Source of the DNA: Clostridium sp. BJN0013
GTDB lineage: Bacteria > Bacillota > Clostridia > Clostridiales > Clostridiaceae
Length of the DNA stretch: 64,000 nucleotides
Direction: 5' to 3'
NCBI RefSeq assembly: GCF_040939125.1
Contig: NZ_CP162495.1
Coordinates: forward strand, 1,054,001 to 1,118,000
A model generated the notes under the pieces. It had not been told where the DNA came from. It worked only from the letters and a program-made list of their open reading frames with translations, and made no database searches. Both the position numbers and the translations under genes were made by a program. Positions 10,371 to 19,519 of this stretch are shown one piece after another. Each line of letters starts with the position of its first letter. The first letter of the stretch is position 1.

Positions 10371-11210
10371 ATGAATAAATATGAATATAGAATTAAGAAG
10401 AATAAAATTATCAGAAGAAGAAATAAGATCCTTACGGCAGCTTTTACTTTAATGATTTTTTTTTGGGGGTTTTATATAGGAAATAAACTTGCTTCTCAAA
10501 AAAATACTGAACAAAATGCAGTAGTGGCACAGACAAAAGAACAGGATGTATTAAAGAAGAGGTTCACTACTTCCCAACCACCAGGAGAGTATAAGCCTTG
10601 GGAAGTTAAGAGAGAAGATGGTAAAAAAGTGGCATATTTAACTTTCGATGATGGTCCTTCTATAAATAATACTCCAGAGGTGCTCAGAATACTAAAAGAG
10701 AATGGTATAAAGGCAACCTTTTTCTTAATCGGTCAAAATGCTGAGAAGCATAGAGAACTAGTTAAACGAGAAGTAGAAGAAGGACATGTAGTAGGTAACC
10801 ATACTTATAGTCATAGATTAAGATATAGAGAAGAGCCATCAGTATTTGTAGATGATGTAAATAAGTGTAATTTAGTGCTCAAATCAATATTAGGACAAGA
10901 TTACAATTTAAAACTGTTAAGATTTCCAGGAGGATCTTTTACCACAGCACATTTAAATATGCAGCCTTTTAAGGATGCTATTACAAAGGAAGGATATCAT
11001 TTTGTAAATTGGAATGATATGACGGGAGATGCTAATGGAAATAATTTATCTGTAGACGTTCTTATGAATAATTTGAAGAAGTATACTACTGATAATACGG
11101 TGGTGATTCTGATGCATGATGCTCCAGCAAAAATTACCACAGTAGAAGCTCTTCCAGAGGTAATACAATATTTAAAATCTAATGGATATACTTTTGAAAC
11201 TTTAAATTAG
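10371..11210 (+). CDS. Membrane-anchored polysaccharide (peptidoglycan) deacetylase
   Basis: This 279-residue protein has a positively charged N-terminus, one membrane anchor at about residues 20-40 (AAFTLMIFFWGFYIG) and a NodB deacetylase domain outside the cell. Catalytic motifs are TFDDGPS (metal-binding Asp pair), NHTYSH (His ligands), RFPGG and LMHDAP. The family removes N-acetyl groups from peptidoglycan sugars or other polysaccharides. I chose the ATG at 10371 because GGGGAGAT lies upstream; an in-frame TTG at 10320 would add 17 residues without a good ribosome site. It stands alone, with a structured repeat following it. Confidence 0.88.
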   Translation: MNKYEYRIKKNKIIRRRNKILTAAFTLMIFFWGFYIGNKLASQKNTEQNAVVAQTKEQDVLKKRFTTSQPPGEYKPWEVKREDGKKVAYLTFDDGPSINNTPEVLRILKENGIKATFFLIGQNAEKHRELVKREVEEGHVVGNHTYSHRLRYREEPSVFVDDVNKCNLVLKSILGQDYNLKLLRFPGGSFTTAHLNMQPFKDAITKEGYHFVNWNDMTGDANGNNLSVDVLMNNLKKYTTDNTVVILMHDAPAKITTVEALPEVIQYLKSNGYTFETLN

Positions 11211-11252
11211 TAATATGAAAATAATATATGTACTTCCATGAACGTAAGATAA

Positions 11253-11453
11253 TTTATCCAAAGGTGGCAATTAGCTAACACCTCCAGCTTCTTAAAAGTG
11301 GGGGATGAGCACTGCTACGTCCTTGGGGATAAGTTCTTCCCCTAAAGGATAACGTATTCTAAGTGCTAAAGATACTAAGAATACTGTTAATAAGGTTCAG
11401 ATGGAAAAAAGCATTCCTTATGAGAAGCCTCTACCTGAACCTAAGAATCACTT
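11253..11453 (-). repeat. ~200-bp structured intergenic repeat, copy 4 (reverse)
   Basis: This full-length reverse copy begins TTTATCCAAAGG and ends CTAAGAATCACTT. It lies between the deacetylase and asnB. Confidence 0.9.
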
Positions 11454-11468
11454 GATGAATTATTTATC

Positions 11469-11514
11469 TATATATGTGCATAAATTAGTTAATTTATGCA
11501 CATATATATTTTTA
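11469..11514 (+). terminator. Strong hairpin with T-run upstream of asnB
   Basis: TATATGTGCATAAATTA pairs with a matching downstream arm (AATTTATGCACATATA) around a 3-nt loop, followed by TTTTTAAAT. It is a terminator for the upstream unit or an attenuator in the asnB leader. Confidence 0.6.
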
Positions 11515-11606
11515 AATCATAAATTGTAATTAAAGTACGTAAAAATAAATAAGAGTAAAAAATATTTTAATCTTAAATTAATAAATTATTTGGAGGTAAC
11601 TTCTCT

Positions 11607-13448
11607 ATGTGTGGAATTGCAGGATGGATTAATTTAAAAGAAGATATTTCTAAAAATAGGGATATAATTTTAAATATGACAAATACATTAAAAGAAAGAG
11701 GGCCTGATGATCAGGGATATTATTTCTCTAAGAATGTGCTTTTAGGCCATAGGAGACTTATAGTGGTAGATCCTTCTGGCGGTGCCCAGCCTATGTCCAA
11801 AAGTGTAAATGGTAAAAAGTTTATAATTGTATATAACGGGGAACTTTATAATACTGAAGATCTAAGAAAAATACTTATAAAACAGAATTATTCTTTTAAC
11901 TCATATTCAGATACGGAAGTACTACTTACTAGTTATATACATTGGGGAGCAGATTGTGTAAAGTATATAAACGGTATATATGCTTTTGTAGTTTGGGATG
12001 AAAATGAAGATAGATTATTTATGGCAAGGGATCCTTTGGGGGTAAAACCTTTATTCTATACAATAAGAAATAATTCTCTTTTATTTGGTTCGGAAATTAA
12101 GACACTTTTAGCACATCCTTCTGTTGAGCCCATAGTAGATAAAGAAGGATTAACTGAGATATTTGCCTTGGGACCTGCAAGATCTTTAGGGGGAGGTATA
12201 TTCAAGAATATACATGAGATACCTCCAGCTCATTATGCAATATATACAAGAGATGGGTTTAGATTAAAAGAATACTGGAAGCTAGAGTGTAGGATTCATA
12301 ATGAAGATACAGAAACTACAGCAGAACATGTAAAAAGTCTTTTGGTAGATGCTATAAAAAGACAACTGGTAGCAGATGTTCCAATTTGTACATTTCTTTC
12401 AGGGGGGCTTGATTCCAGTGCAATATCTGCCGTAGCAGCTTCTGAATTTAAAAAACAGGGGAAAATTTTAAATACCTATTCTATTGATTATGAGGATAAT
12501 GATAAGTACTTTAAGGCAAATGATTTTGAACCTACTCCAGACAGAATTTGGGCCTTAAAAATGTCAGAATATATAAATAGTAATCATCATGGGATTATAA
12601 ATACTAGTGAAAATTTGGCTAATGCGTTGTATAATTCTGTAAAGGCCAGTGATCTTCCAGGAATGGCGGATATTGATTCATCTCTGTATCTTTTTTGTAG
12701 AGAAATAAGAAAAGATAATACTGTAGCTCTGTCAGGGGAATGTGCAGATGAAATATTTGGCGGATATCCTTGGTATAGAAGACCAGAAGATATTAATGCC
12801 CATACTTTTCCTTGGTCTAAATCTGTAAGTGCCAGAAAGGAAATTCTATCTCATGAATTAAAGTCTCTCAATTTAGAAGAATATTTAAAAGATCAATATG
12901 AAAGTAGTATAAAACAGGTTCCTCATTTAGATGGAGAATCAAAATTAGAACATCGTATGAGAGAATTATTTTATTTAAATATTAAATGGTTTATGATTAC
13001 TTTATTAAATAGAAAAGATAGAATGAGTATGTCAAATAGTCTTGAAGTGAGGGTTCCTTTCGCAGATTATAGATTAGTAGAATATGCTTTTAATATACCT
13101 TCTGAAATAAAATTTTATAAAGGCAGAGAAAAAGGATTATTGAGAAAAGCTCTAAAAGGAATACTACCTGAGGATATTATTGAGAGAAAAAAGAGTCCTT
13201 ATCCTAAAACTCATAATCCTGAATATACTAAAAGGGTTCAAAGATGGATGAAAAATATAATGAAAGATAAAACATCTCCTATTCTTAATCTTATAGATAA
13301 AAAAGCAGTGAAAACTTTAATAGAAACAGGAGGAGCTTCTTTTAAAGCTCCTTGGTTTGGACAGCTTATGAGAGGACCACAATTGCTGGCTTATTTAATA
13401 CAGGTTAATGAATGGCTTAAAGAGTATAGGGTTAAAATAGAAATCTAA
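11607..13448 (+). CDS. asnB: Asparagine synthase (glutamine-hydrolysing)
   Basis: The protein is 613 residues. It begins MCGIAGW, and Cys2 becomes the N-terminal nucleophile of the class II glutaminase domain (residues 1-220; RGPDDQGYY and GHRRLIVVD follow). The C-terminal synthetase domain has the PP-loop SGGLDSSAI near 268 and later CADEIFGGYPW. It converts aspartate, glutamine and ATP to asparagine. GGAGGTAAC precedes the ATG. The start cannot be moved because Cys2 must follow Met1. A hairpin follows the gene. Confidence 0.95.
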   Translation: MCGIAGWINLKEDISKNRDIILNMTNTLKERGPDDQGYYFSKNVLLGHRRLIVVDPSGGAQPMSKSVNGKKFIIVYNGELYNTEDLRKILIKQNYSFNSYSDTEVLLTSYIHWGADCVKYINGIYAFVVWDENEDRLFMARDPLGVKPLFYTIRNNSLLFGSEIKTLLAHPSVEPIVDKEGLTEIFALGPARSLGGGIFKNIHEIPPAHYAIYTRDGFRLKEYWKLECRIHNEDTETTAEHVKSLLVDAIKRQLVADVPICTFLSGGLDSSAISAVAASEFKKQGKILNTYSIDYEDNDKYFKANDFEPTPDRIWALKMSEYINSNHHGIINTSENLANALYNSVKASDLPGMADIDSSLYLFCREIRKDNTVALSGECADEIFGGYPWYRRPEDINAHTFPWSKSVSARKEILSHELKSLNLEEYLKDQYESSIKQVPHLDGESKLEHRMRELFYLNIKWFMITLLNRKDRMSMSNSLEVRVPFADYRLVEYAFNIPSEIKFYKGREKGLLRKALKGILPEDIIERKKSPYPKTHNPEYTKRVQRWMKNIMKDKTSPILNLIDKKAVKTLIETGGASFKAPWFGQLMRGPQLLAYLIQVNEWLKEYRVKIEI

Positions 13449-13460
13449 TGAAGATAAACC

Positions 13461-13506
13461 ATGCAGTATTTATAATATTTTAATTATAAGCTGCATGCTT
13501 TTTTAA
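13461..13506 (+). terminator. Terminator after asnB
   Basis: ATGCAG and neighbouring TTTATAAT pair with ATTATAAGCTGCAT, followed by a T-run. Confidence 0.7.
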
Positions 13507-13615
13507 TTTAAGAGTATCTCATCCAAAAATAATTTTAAATTACTGTTGATTTTTCTAGAAAATAATATATAATAGATATTAGTAGATAATAATTATTTAA
13601 CAGGAGGTATTTTAA

Positions 13616-14215
13616 ATGAGCAAGAATTTTTATGATGCGGTAAAACATAGAAGGAGTATTTATGGTATAAGCAGGGAAAAAGTTGTTTCTGATAATAGAA
13701 TAATAGAGATAGTGGAAGAAGCAGTAAAAAATTCACCATCAGCGTTTAATTCTCAAAGTGCCAGAGTAGTAGTTCTTTTAGGACAAAATCATGATAAATT
13801 ATGGGATATTACAGAGGGACAACTTAAAAAGAGAGTTCCTACCGAAAGATTTTCAAAAACAGCAGAAAAAATTGACTCTTTTAGAAGTGGATATGGTTCT
13901 GTTTTATTCTTTGAGGATGAAGATGTTGTATCTGAACTTGAAAAGAAGTTTCCTAGGTATAAGGATAATTTTCCTATATGGTCTCAACAAGGTTCTGCAA
14001 TACTTCAATATATAATATGGACGTCACTAGAATTAGAAGGGTTTGGAGCTTCAATTCAGCATTACAATCCTCTCATAGATGAAGAAGTAAAGAAAACATA
14101 TAATATACCGAATAATTGGAAATTAATTGCACAGCTTCCTTTTGGGAAACCGACTTCCCCTGCTGGAGAAAAAGAGATTAAACCATTGAAAGATAGATTA
14201 AAAATATTCAAATAG
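13616..14215 (+). CDS. Nitroreductase-family protein
   Basis: This 199-residue FMN-dependent oxidoreductase belongs to the nitroreductase fold. RRSIYGIS near the N-terminus is the typical FMN phosphate-binding segment; SPSAFNSQSARVVVLLG and the C-terminal IAQLPFGKPTSP also match the family, particularly the YodC/HBN1-like branch. It probably reduces nitro or quinone compounds with NAD(P)H, but the physiological substrate is unknown. An AGGAGG site lies 8 nt before the ATG. It is a single-gene unit with its own terminator. Confidence 0.88.
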   Translation: MSKNFYDAVKHRRSIYGISREKVVSDNRIIEIVEEAVKNSPSAFNSQSARVVVLLGQNHDKLWDITEGQLKKRVPTERFSKTAEKIDSFRSGYGSVLFFEDEDVVSELEKKFPRYKDNFPIWSQQGSAILQYIIWTSLELEGFGASIQHYNPLIDEEVKKTYNIPNNWKLIAQLPFGKPTSPAGEKEIKPLKDRLKIFK

Positions 14216-14220
14216 ATATA

Positions 14221-14260
14221 AAAGCAACCGCTCCCCAAAAGTTAGGAGGGTTGCTTTTTA
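14221..14260 (+). terminator. Terminator after the nitroreductase gene
   Basis: AAAGCAACC pairs with GGTTGCTTT and is followed by a T-run. Confidence 0.85.
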
Positions 14261-14386
14261 TCTGAATTTCAAAGTATATTTTTTATACTTTTATAGTTAT
14301 TGTGTTAAAATAAATTATAAATTCTAAATTTCATTTATGAATTAAGAATGTATTTTAATAAATATACATATTTTAGGGGGCATTTT

Positions 14387-15763
14387 ATGAAAAATATACA
14401 TTTTGAAGTTGGTTATGAAATAAAATATGCAGAATTAAGTTTAAATTCAATATCTGTTTACAGGGAATTACTTCAGGACAAGGTGATCTTAAGTTTAAGG
14501 AATTTTCTTAAGCTTATTTGTCAGGGTAAAGTCTATATAGAATCTGTTACCAATTTATATAATGAATTTTTCTTTCTGTTAGTACATAAGGGATATTCTT
14601 CTTTAGAGCAGTATATTATAGATGAGATAATTTTTAGTGAGAATGCATTTTCGAAAGGGGCAGAAAACAAAAATTTTAAGAACTCTGAAAATTCAATTAA
14701 AAGTGCTGCAGCCAATGATTTAGAGAGTTTAAGGTATGTTGCAAGATTGGATTTTTCCAATATAAAAGAAAGATTATTGAATTATTTTCACAATGATGAA
14801 TTTAAGAATATAATAGAAAAGTTTCCAGAATTGAAAAATACAAATAATTTTGAGGAACATAATTATGCTGATCATATAAGGAATTTAAAGGAAAAGTTTC
14901 ATTACAGTAGTAATTGGAGTGAATGTATAGAAGATCTTCAAAAGTTTCATGAAGATTATGGCTGCGGCATGTTTGTTCGCTATAGAGCCTTTATATGGGA
15001 ATATATTGATGGAAAAGGAAGATTTAAAGGTATTGAAAAACCAGATCCTATCAAACTTTCAGAGCTTGTGGCTTATGAAAGAGAACGTTCTATAATAATA
15101 GAAAATACAATTCAATTTTTGAAGGGATTTCCTGCAAATAATGTTTTAATACATGGAGATCGTGGAACGGGTAAATCCTCTACAGTAAAGGCCATACTCA
15201 ATAAATATTATACAGAAGGATTAAGAATGATTGAACTTCCTAAAGCCTATTTAAAAGATTTTGCAGATATAATAAGAGTTTTAAAGACTAGGACTCAAAA
15301 ATTTATTATATTTATAGATGATTTGGTATTTGAAGACAATGAAGGAAGTTACACTGCCCTTAAATCCATACTTGAAGGAGGGCTGGAGAATAAATCGCAG
15401 AATGTATTAATATATGCTACTTCTAACAGAAGACATCTTGTTAAGGAGTATTTCAATGAAAGGGGAGTATTTCCTTCTCCTAATTTTAGTGAAGAAATTC
15501 ATGGAGGGGACAGTGTTCAGGAAAAACTTTCACTGGCAGATAGATTTGGAATAAATGTGGTATTTGTATCTCCAGATAAAAATAAATATTTACAGATTGT
15601 AGATGGAATTGCTAAAAATAGAAATCTAAAAATTGATAAGGAAACATTACATAAAGAAGCCCTTAAATGGGAAAGATGGTATAATGGGCGTTCAGCAAGA
15701 ACTGCCAGACAATTTATAGATTGGATAGAAGGACATGAAAGGGTAGAAAGTCATAAAATTTAA
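14387..15763 (+). CDS. DUF815-family P-loop ATPase
   Basis: This 458-residue protein is a conserved AAA+-like ATPase of unknown function found in many Firmicutes. The Walker A motif is HGDRGTGKSS and Walker B is FIIFIDDLVFED. A sensor-1-type YATSNRRHL follows, as does the family segment DRFGINVVF. The N-terminal ~220 residues are helical and variable. ATG 14387 follows GGGGG; an in-frame ATG at 14348 lacks a ribosome site. It is monocistronic with a terminator at 15771. Confidence 0.85.
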   Translation: MKNIHFEVGYEIKYAELSLNSISVYRELLQDKVILSLRNFLKLICQGKVYIESVTNLYNEFFFLLVHKGYSSLEQYIIDEIIFSENAFSKGAENKNFKNSENSIKSAAANDLESLRYVARLDFSNIKERLLNYFHNDEFKNIIEKFPELKNTNNFEEHNYADHIRNLKEKFHYSSNWSECIEDLQKFHEDYGCGMFVRYRAFIWEYIDGKGRFKGIEKPDPIKLSELVAYERERSIIIENTIQFLKGFPANNVLIHGDRGTGKSSTVKAILNKYYTEGLRMIELPKAYLKDFADIIRVLKTRTQKFIIFIDDLVFEDNEGSYTALKSILEGGLENKSQNVLIYATSNRRHLVKEYFNERGVFPSPNFSEEIHGGDSVQEKLSLADRFGINVVFVSPDKNKYLQIVDGIAKNRNLKIDKETLHKEALKWERWYNGRSARTARQFIDWIEGHERVESHKI

Positions 15764-15770
15764 AAGTAAA

Positions 15771-15803
15771 AACTCAGGAATCAAGCTTGAATTCCTGAGT
15801 TTT
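15771..15803. terminator. Bidirectional terminator
   Basis: AACTCAGGAAT pairs with ATTCCTGAGTT, with T-runs in both directions. It lies between the convergent DUF815 ATPase and DUF2156 genes. Confidence 0.8.
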
Positions 15804-15831
15804 ACATGTTGTTTCTAAAATGATAACTTTA

Positions 15832-16725
15832 TTATATGTTTATACAATATTTTTCTCCCATTTTTATAGGATGATAGGATCTTTTTGCTTTTCTAAGACC
15901 TTCAATGCCTAAATCTTGTTCTCTATTTATATATTTAACATCAGATAAATAATTTTCTACAAAGGTTTTATTGGTAAAAGTGTATATTCCCCGTATAGAA
16001 GAACTTCCTTTTTCTATGTGAATGATTGCCATGTCAGAATTCACCTTTTCCCCTATGGTAAAAGCGGATATTTTATTATCCACATAGACAGCCATTGCCT
16101 TTAAATTTAATTTTTCCATGTTAAATACAATTTCTTTAATACCTTCTAATTCATATTTTAAATATTTATTACCACTGTTTTTTTGTTCATACCAATTCCT
16201 GGCCGCACTTATGATATCTGTTTTTACATCTGTATCATAGAAATCTTTAACGCTATAATTATAAGTTTTTATAAAATAATTATAATGATTTTTTTTGGAA
16301 TGAAGTTTTTTACCGGATAGAGTAATAAGTTTCTCGGTGGTGTAAATATAGTCGAAATTATTTATATCTGGTTCTGAATGGATGTTTTCCCCATAGATTT
16401 CTTTTAGATCATTTAAAAATTTTCCTTCAGCATCTTTAAATAAATAGGGCATATTATTTTCTTCTTTATATTCTATAAGTTTTTTTATTATATTTTTAAT
16501 ATTGTCTTTGGTATATCCTATAGGCTGTATAAAGTGGTAATTACCGTTGAAGTCTTTTTTCTTTATAATAAGAGCATTATCATATATGGTATATTTAATA
16601 TCGCACCCTTCTCTCCATATAATTAAACTGGTGAAAGAATATTCGCTTGTATCAAAATTATAGTTGACTAAATACTTATCAAAAATGCTTTTATCGTCAA
16701 TAGTTATAGGTTTAAATATAAGCAT
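15832..16725 (-). CDS. DUF2156 (phosphatidylglycerol lysyltransferase C-terminal-like) protein
   Basis: The protein is 297 residues from the preferred start (MLIFKPITIDDKSIFDKYL). It belongs to the GNAT-fold DUF2156 family related to the aminoacyl-transferase domain of MprF. Typical segments are KKLHSKKNHYNYF, the internal IHIEKGSSSIRGIYTFTNK and the C-terminal YINREQDLGIEGLRKAK. The substrate is unknown. The start is uncertain: an in-frame ATG at 16758 adds 11 residues. The strong AAAAGGAGG just after the upstream GNAT gene lies about 70 nt away and fronts a five-codon mini-ORF instead. It forms an operon with the GNAT gene at 16803. Confidence 0.8.
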   Translation of the reverse strand: MLIFKPITIDDKSIFDKYLVNYNFDTSEYSFTSLIIWREGCDIKYTIYDNALIIKKKDFNGNYHFIQPIGYTKDNIKNIIKKLIEYKEENNMPYLFKDAEGKFLNDLKEIYGENIHSEPDINNFDYIYTTEKLITLSGKKLHSKKNHYNYFIKTYNYSVKDFYDTDVKTDIISAARNWYEQKNSGNKYLKYELEGIKEIVFNMEKLNLKAMAVYVDNKISAFTIGEKVNSDMAIIHIEKGSSSIRGIYTFTNKTFVENYLSDVKYINREQDLGIEGLRKAKRSYHPIKMGEKYCINI

Positions 16726-16802
16726 AAAAATTCTGCAACTTAATAAAATAGCGCACACATCAAAAAATGAGGCACATTATTCTACTGGCAGTATACCTCC
16801 TT

Positions 16803-17357
16803 TTAATATTTTGTATTAATTTTCCATTCTGATCTTAGTATGCCGTAAAGGTACATATCATACCTAATTCCATCTCTATGAATAAATTCTCTATAGGTTC
16901 CTTCTCTTTTAAATCCTAATTTTTCGTATAATCTTATGGCTGGTGTATTGTAAGATAGAACGGTAAGTTGTATTCTATGAAAATTTAATTCTTCAAAACC
17001 AAATTCCATAGTAAGGTATAGGGCCTCTCGTCCTATTCCCTTTCCCTTAAAGGTATCATCTCCTATACCTATGTATATTGTCGCAGTACCATTATTCCAC
17101 AATATATTTTCAAATCCTGTAATTCCAATTATTTTATTTTGTTTTATAGAGTTTAAAGCAAAAATAAATTTATCGGAACTTTCTTTTAAATCTTTTATGA
17201 TGTATTTTAATTCTTCGTAATTTTTAGGAAAAGCGGATATAACATCGAAGTTTCTTAAAAACAACATATCATTATACCATTTTTCCATATAAATGAGATG
17301 TTCTTCTTTAAGAGCAGTAAGTACTACATTAGAACCTTTTAGTAAATTTTTAATCAA
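16803..17357 (-). CDS. GNAT-family N-acetyltransferase (RimJ/RimL-like)
   Basis: This 184-residue acetyl-CoA-dependent transferase carries the acetyl-CoA pyrophosphate loop segment GDDTFKGKGIGREAL and the C-terminal QLTVLSYNTPAIRLYEKLGFKREG typical of the RimJ/RimL and SpeG branches. The acceptor (protein N-terminus, amine or antibiotic) is unknown. The start is TTG at 17357 behind AGAGGTGC. It is the first gene of a two-gene unit with the DUF2156 protein, pairing two GNAT-fold transferases. Confidence 0.88.
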   Translation of the reverse strand: MIKNLLKGSNVVLTALKEEHLIYMEKWYNDMLFLRNFDVISAFPKNYEELKYIIKDLKESSDKFIFALNSIKQNKIIGITGFENILWNNGTATIYIGIGDDTFKGKGIGREALYLTMEFGFEELNFHRIQLTVLSYNTPAIRLYEKLGFKREGTYREFIHRDGIRYDMYLYGILRSEWKINTKY

Positions 17358-17612
17358 GATATATGCACCTCTCGTAGAAATTAAAATTAAATAATAGTAA
17401 CTTTTTTCACATAACCATTATAACCTATAAGTTATATGAAATTCAATTTTAAATTGAATAAGCTACTATTAAGCTTTTATATATTATAATATATTTTTAT
17501 TTACTATTATATGAAATTAATATAAACTTTAATAATATATAAAACTTTCTATGTTAAAAAATCTTAATCTACTAAATTAATTAAGTGGTTATTTTATAAA
17601 GGATTGAAGTGT

Positions 17613-18227
17613 ATGAATGTAAATTATCAAAACGAGTTAGATAAAATTATAAATAAAATTGTAGATGAGCAAAAAACTCCTTCACTATTGCTTCACAGTT
17701 GCTGTGCACCCTGCAGCAGTTACGTATTAGAATATCTATGTAATTATTTTTATATAACAGTTTTTTATTATAATCCCAATATATACCCCTATGAAGAATA
17801 TATAAAGAGAGTTAAGGAACAGAGAGAATTTATTTTTAATTTTAATACTAATAATAAGATAAATTTTGTAGAAGGCTCCTATGATAGTGAAAAATTTTAT
17901 TTTTTATCCAAAGGACTTGAAAGAGAGAAAGAAGGAGGCCTAAGATGTTTTAAATGTTATAAATTAAGACTTAGCGAGACAGCAAAACTTGCTAAAGAGA
18001 AAAATTATGATTATTTTACCACTACTTTAACCATAAGTCCTTATAAAAATGCACAAAAATTGAATCATATAGGAAGAGATTTAGCTGATAAATATGAACT
18101 TAAATATTTGTATTCAGATTTTAAAAAGAAAAATGGATATAAGAGATCTATTGAACTTTCTAAGGAATATAATTTATACAGACAAAATTATTGTGGTTGT
18201 ATATTTTCTAAAGGTGAGTTACCATGA
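17613..18227 (+). CDS. queH: Epoxyqueuosine reductase QueH
   Basis: This 204-residue protein of the former DUF208 family catalyses the last step of queuosine tRNA modification. Visible motifs are the N-terminal HSCCAPCSSY, RCFKCYKLRL in the middle, TTTLTISPYKN and the C-terminal YCGCIFS. These provide the cysteines for the 4Fe-4S cluster and the second metal site. The ATG at 17613 with AAAGGA upstream is preferred to a TTG three codons earlier. It uses a non-homologous fold to the cobalamin-dependent QueG. Confidence 0.92.
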   Translation: MNVNYQNELDKIINKIVDEQKTPSLLLHSCCAPCSSYVLEYLCNYFYITVFYYNPNIYPYEEYIKRVKEQREFIFNFNTNNKINFVEGSYDSEKFYFLSKGLEREKEGGLRCFKCYKLRLSETAKLAKEKNYDYFTTTLTISPYKNAQKLNHIGRDLADKYELKYLYSDFKKKNGYKRSIELSKEYNLYRQNYCGCIFSKGELP

Positions 18228-18289
18228 AATTATTAATTTGAAAAGTTATCGACGAAAATTAGAATAGTTCAAAGTAAGGAGGTTTAAGG

Positions 18290-19465
18290 TTGCAATATAA
18301 TTTTGATAAAATTATTCATAGAAAGAATACCCATTGTGTTAAATGGGATTTGAGTAAAAAACAATGTGGAGATGAATATATTATTCCAATGTCTATAGCA
18401 GATATGGATTTTGAAACTGTACCCGAAGTTAAGAAAGCAATAATTGAAAGGGCACAGGAAGGTGTTTATGGATATACAAAAATTAATGAAGGTTATTATG
18501 AGGCTGTAACAAATTGGATGATGAAAAGACATTGTTGGGAGATAAAAAAGCAGTGGATTGTTATCAGCTCCGGCGTTGTTCCTGCTATTAATACTATTAT
18601 TAGGGCTTTTACCCATGCCGGAGATAAAGTTATTTTGCAATCACCAGTTTATTATCCTTTTTATAAATCTATAGTAAGAAATGGATGTGGTATAGTAGAT
18701 AATCCTCTAAAATTTATTAATGAAAAGTATTATATGGATTTTGAAGATCTAGAGCAAAAATTAAAGCATCCCCGGGTTAAGCTATTAATACTATGTAGTC
18801 CCCATAATCCGGTTGGGAGGGTATGGACTGAAGAAGAATTAAAAAGATTAGGAGAAATGTGTGTAGAGAATAATGTACTCATAGTGTCTGATGAAATTCA
18901 TTCGGATTTGATATATAAAGGTTACAGGCATATTCCTTTAGCTACCTTATCAAAGCAGATTCAGGAAAATTCCATAATATGTACTGCTCCAAGCAAAACT
19001 TTTAATTTAGCAGGTCTTCAAGTTTCAAATATAATTATACCTAATAATAGATTAAGAAAAGAGTATACTGTACAATTAGAGAATATGGCAGCACTAAGTC
19101 TTAATTTATTTGGTATAGTAGCTTGTGAAACAGCTTATGAATATGGAGAACAGTGGCTAAATCAACTTATGGATTATTTGTATGAAAATAAAGAAATTGT
19201 TAAAAAGTATATAAGAGAAAAAATACCTGGACTTAAAATTATTGAACCTGAAGGTACTTATTTATTATGGATAGATTGTAGAGAACTAGGTATGAATGGA
19301 ACAGAACTTAAAAGTTTTATGCTTACTAGGGCAAAAATTCAATTTAATGAGGGATTTACTTTCGGCAAAAATGGAGAAGGCTTTGAAAGAATGAATATTG
19401 CCTGCCCCAGAGATATTTTAAAACAAGCTTTAAAGAGAATTGAAAAAGCTGTAAATAATTTATAA
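18290..19465 (+). CDS. MalY/PatB-family PLP-dependent C-S lyase / aminotransferase
   Basis: This 391-residue class I/II fold aminotransferase begins with the family segment YNFDKIIHRKNTHCVKWD. SDEIHSDLIY and the PLP lysine in TAPSKTFNLAGL near residue 240 are typical of MalY/PatB. Many members cleave cystathionine or cysteine (cystathionine beta-lyase), but sequence alone does not prove the activity. The start is TTG at 18290, eight bases after AAGGAGG. The asparaginase gene follows 39 bp after its stop and may be co-transcribed. Confidence 0.88.
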   Translation: MQYNFDKIIHRKNTHCVKWDLSKKQCGDEYIIPMSIADMDFETVPEVKKAIIERAQEGVYGYTKINEGYYEAVTNWMMKRHCWEIKKQWIVISSGVVPAINTIIRAFTHAGDKVILQSPVYYPFYKSIVRNGCGIVDNPLKFINEKYYMDFEDLEQKLKHPRVKLLILCSPHNPVGRVWTEEELKRLGEMCVENNVLIVSDEIHSDLIYKGYRHIPLATLSKQIQENSIICTAPSKTFNLAGLQVSNIIIPNNRLRKEYTVQLENMAALSLNLFGIVACETAYEYGEQWLNQLMDYLYENKEIVKKYIREKIPGLKIIEPEGTYLLWIDCRELGMNGTELKSFMLTRAKIQFNEGFTFGKNGEGFERMNIACPRDILKQALKRIEKAVNNL

Positions 19466-19519
19466 TTGATTTACAAATAGTATAATTAATTATACTATTT
19501 TACTTTGGGAGGGGTTCTT

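Noticed and set aside
11454-11606. T-box leader before asnB
   Set aside because: Only one perfect hairpin and AT-rich sequence are present; the T-box core is missing.
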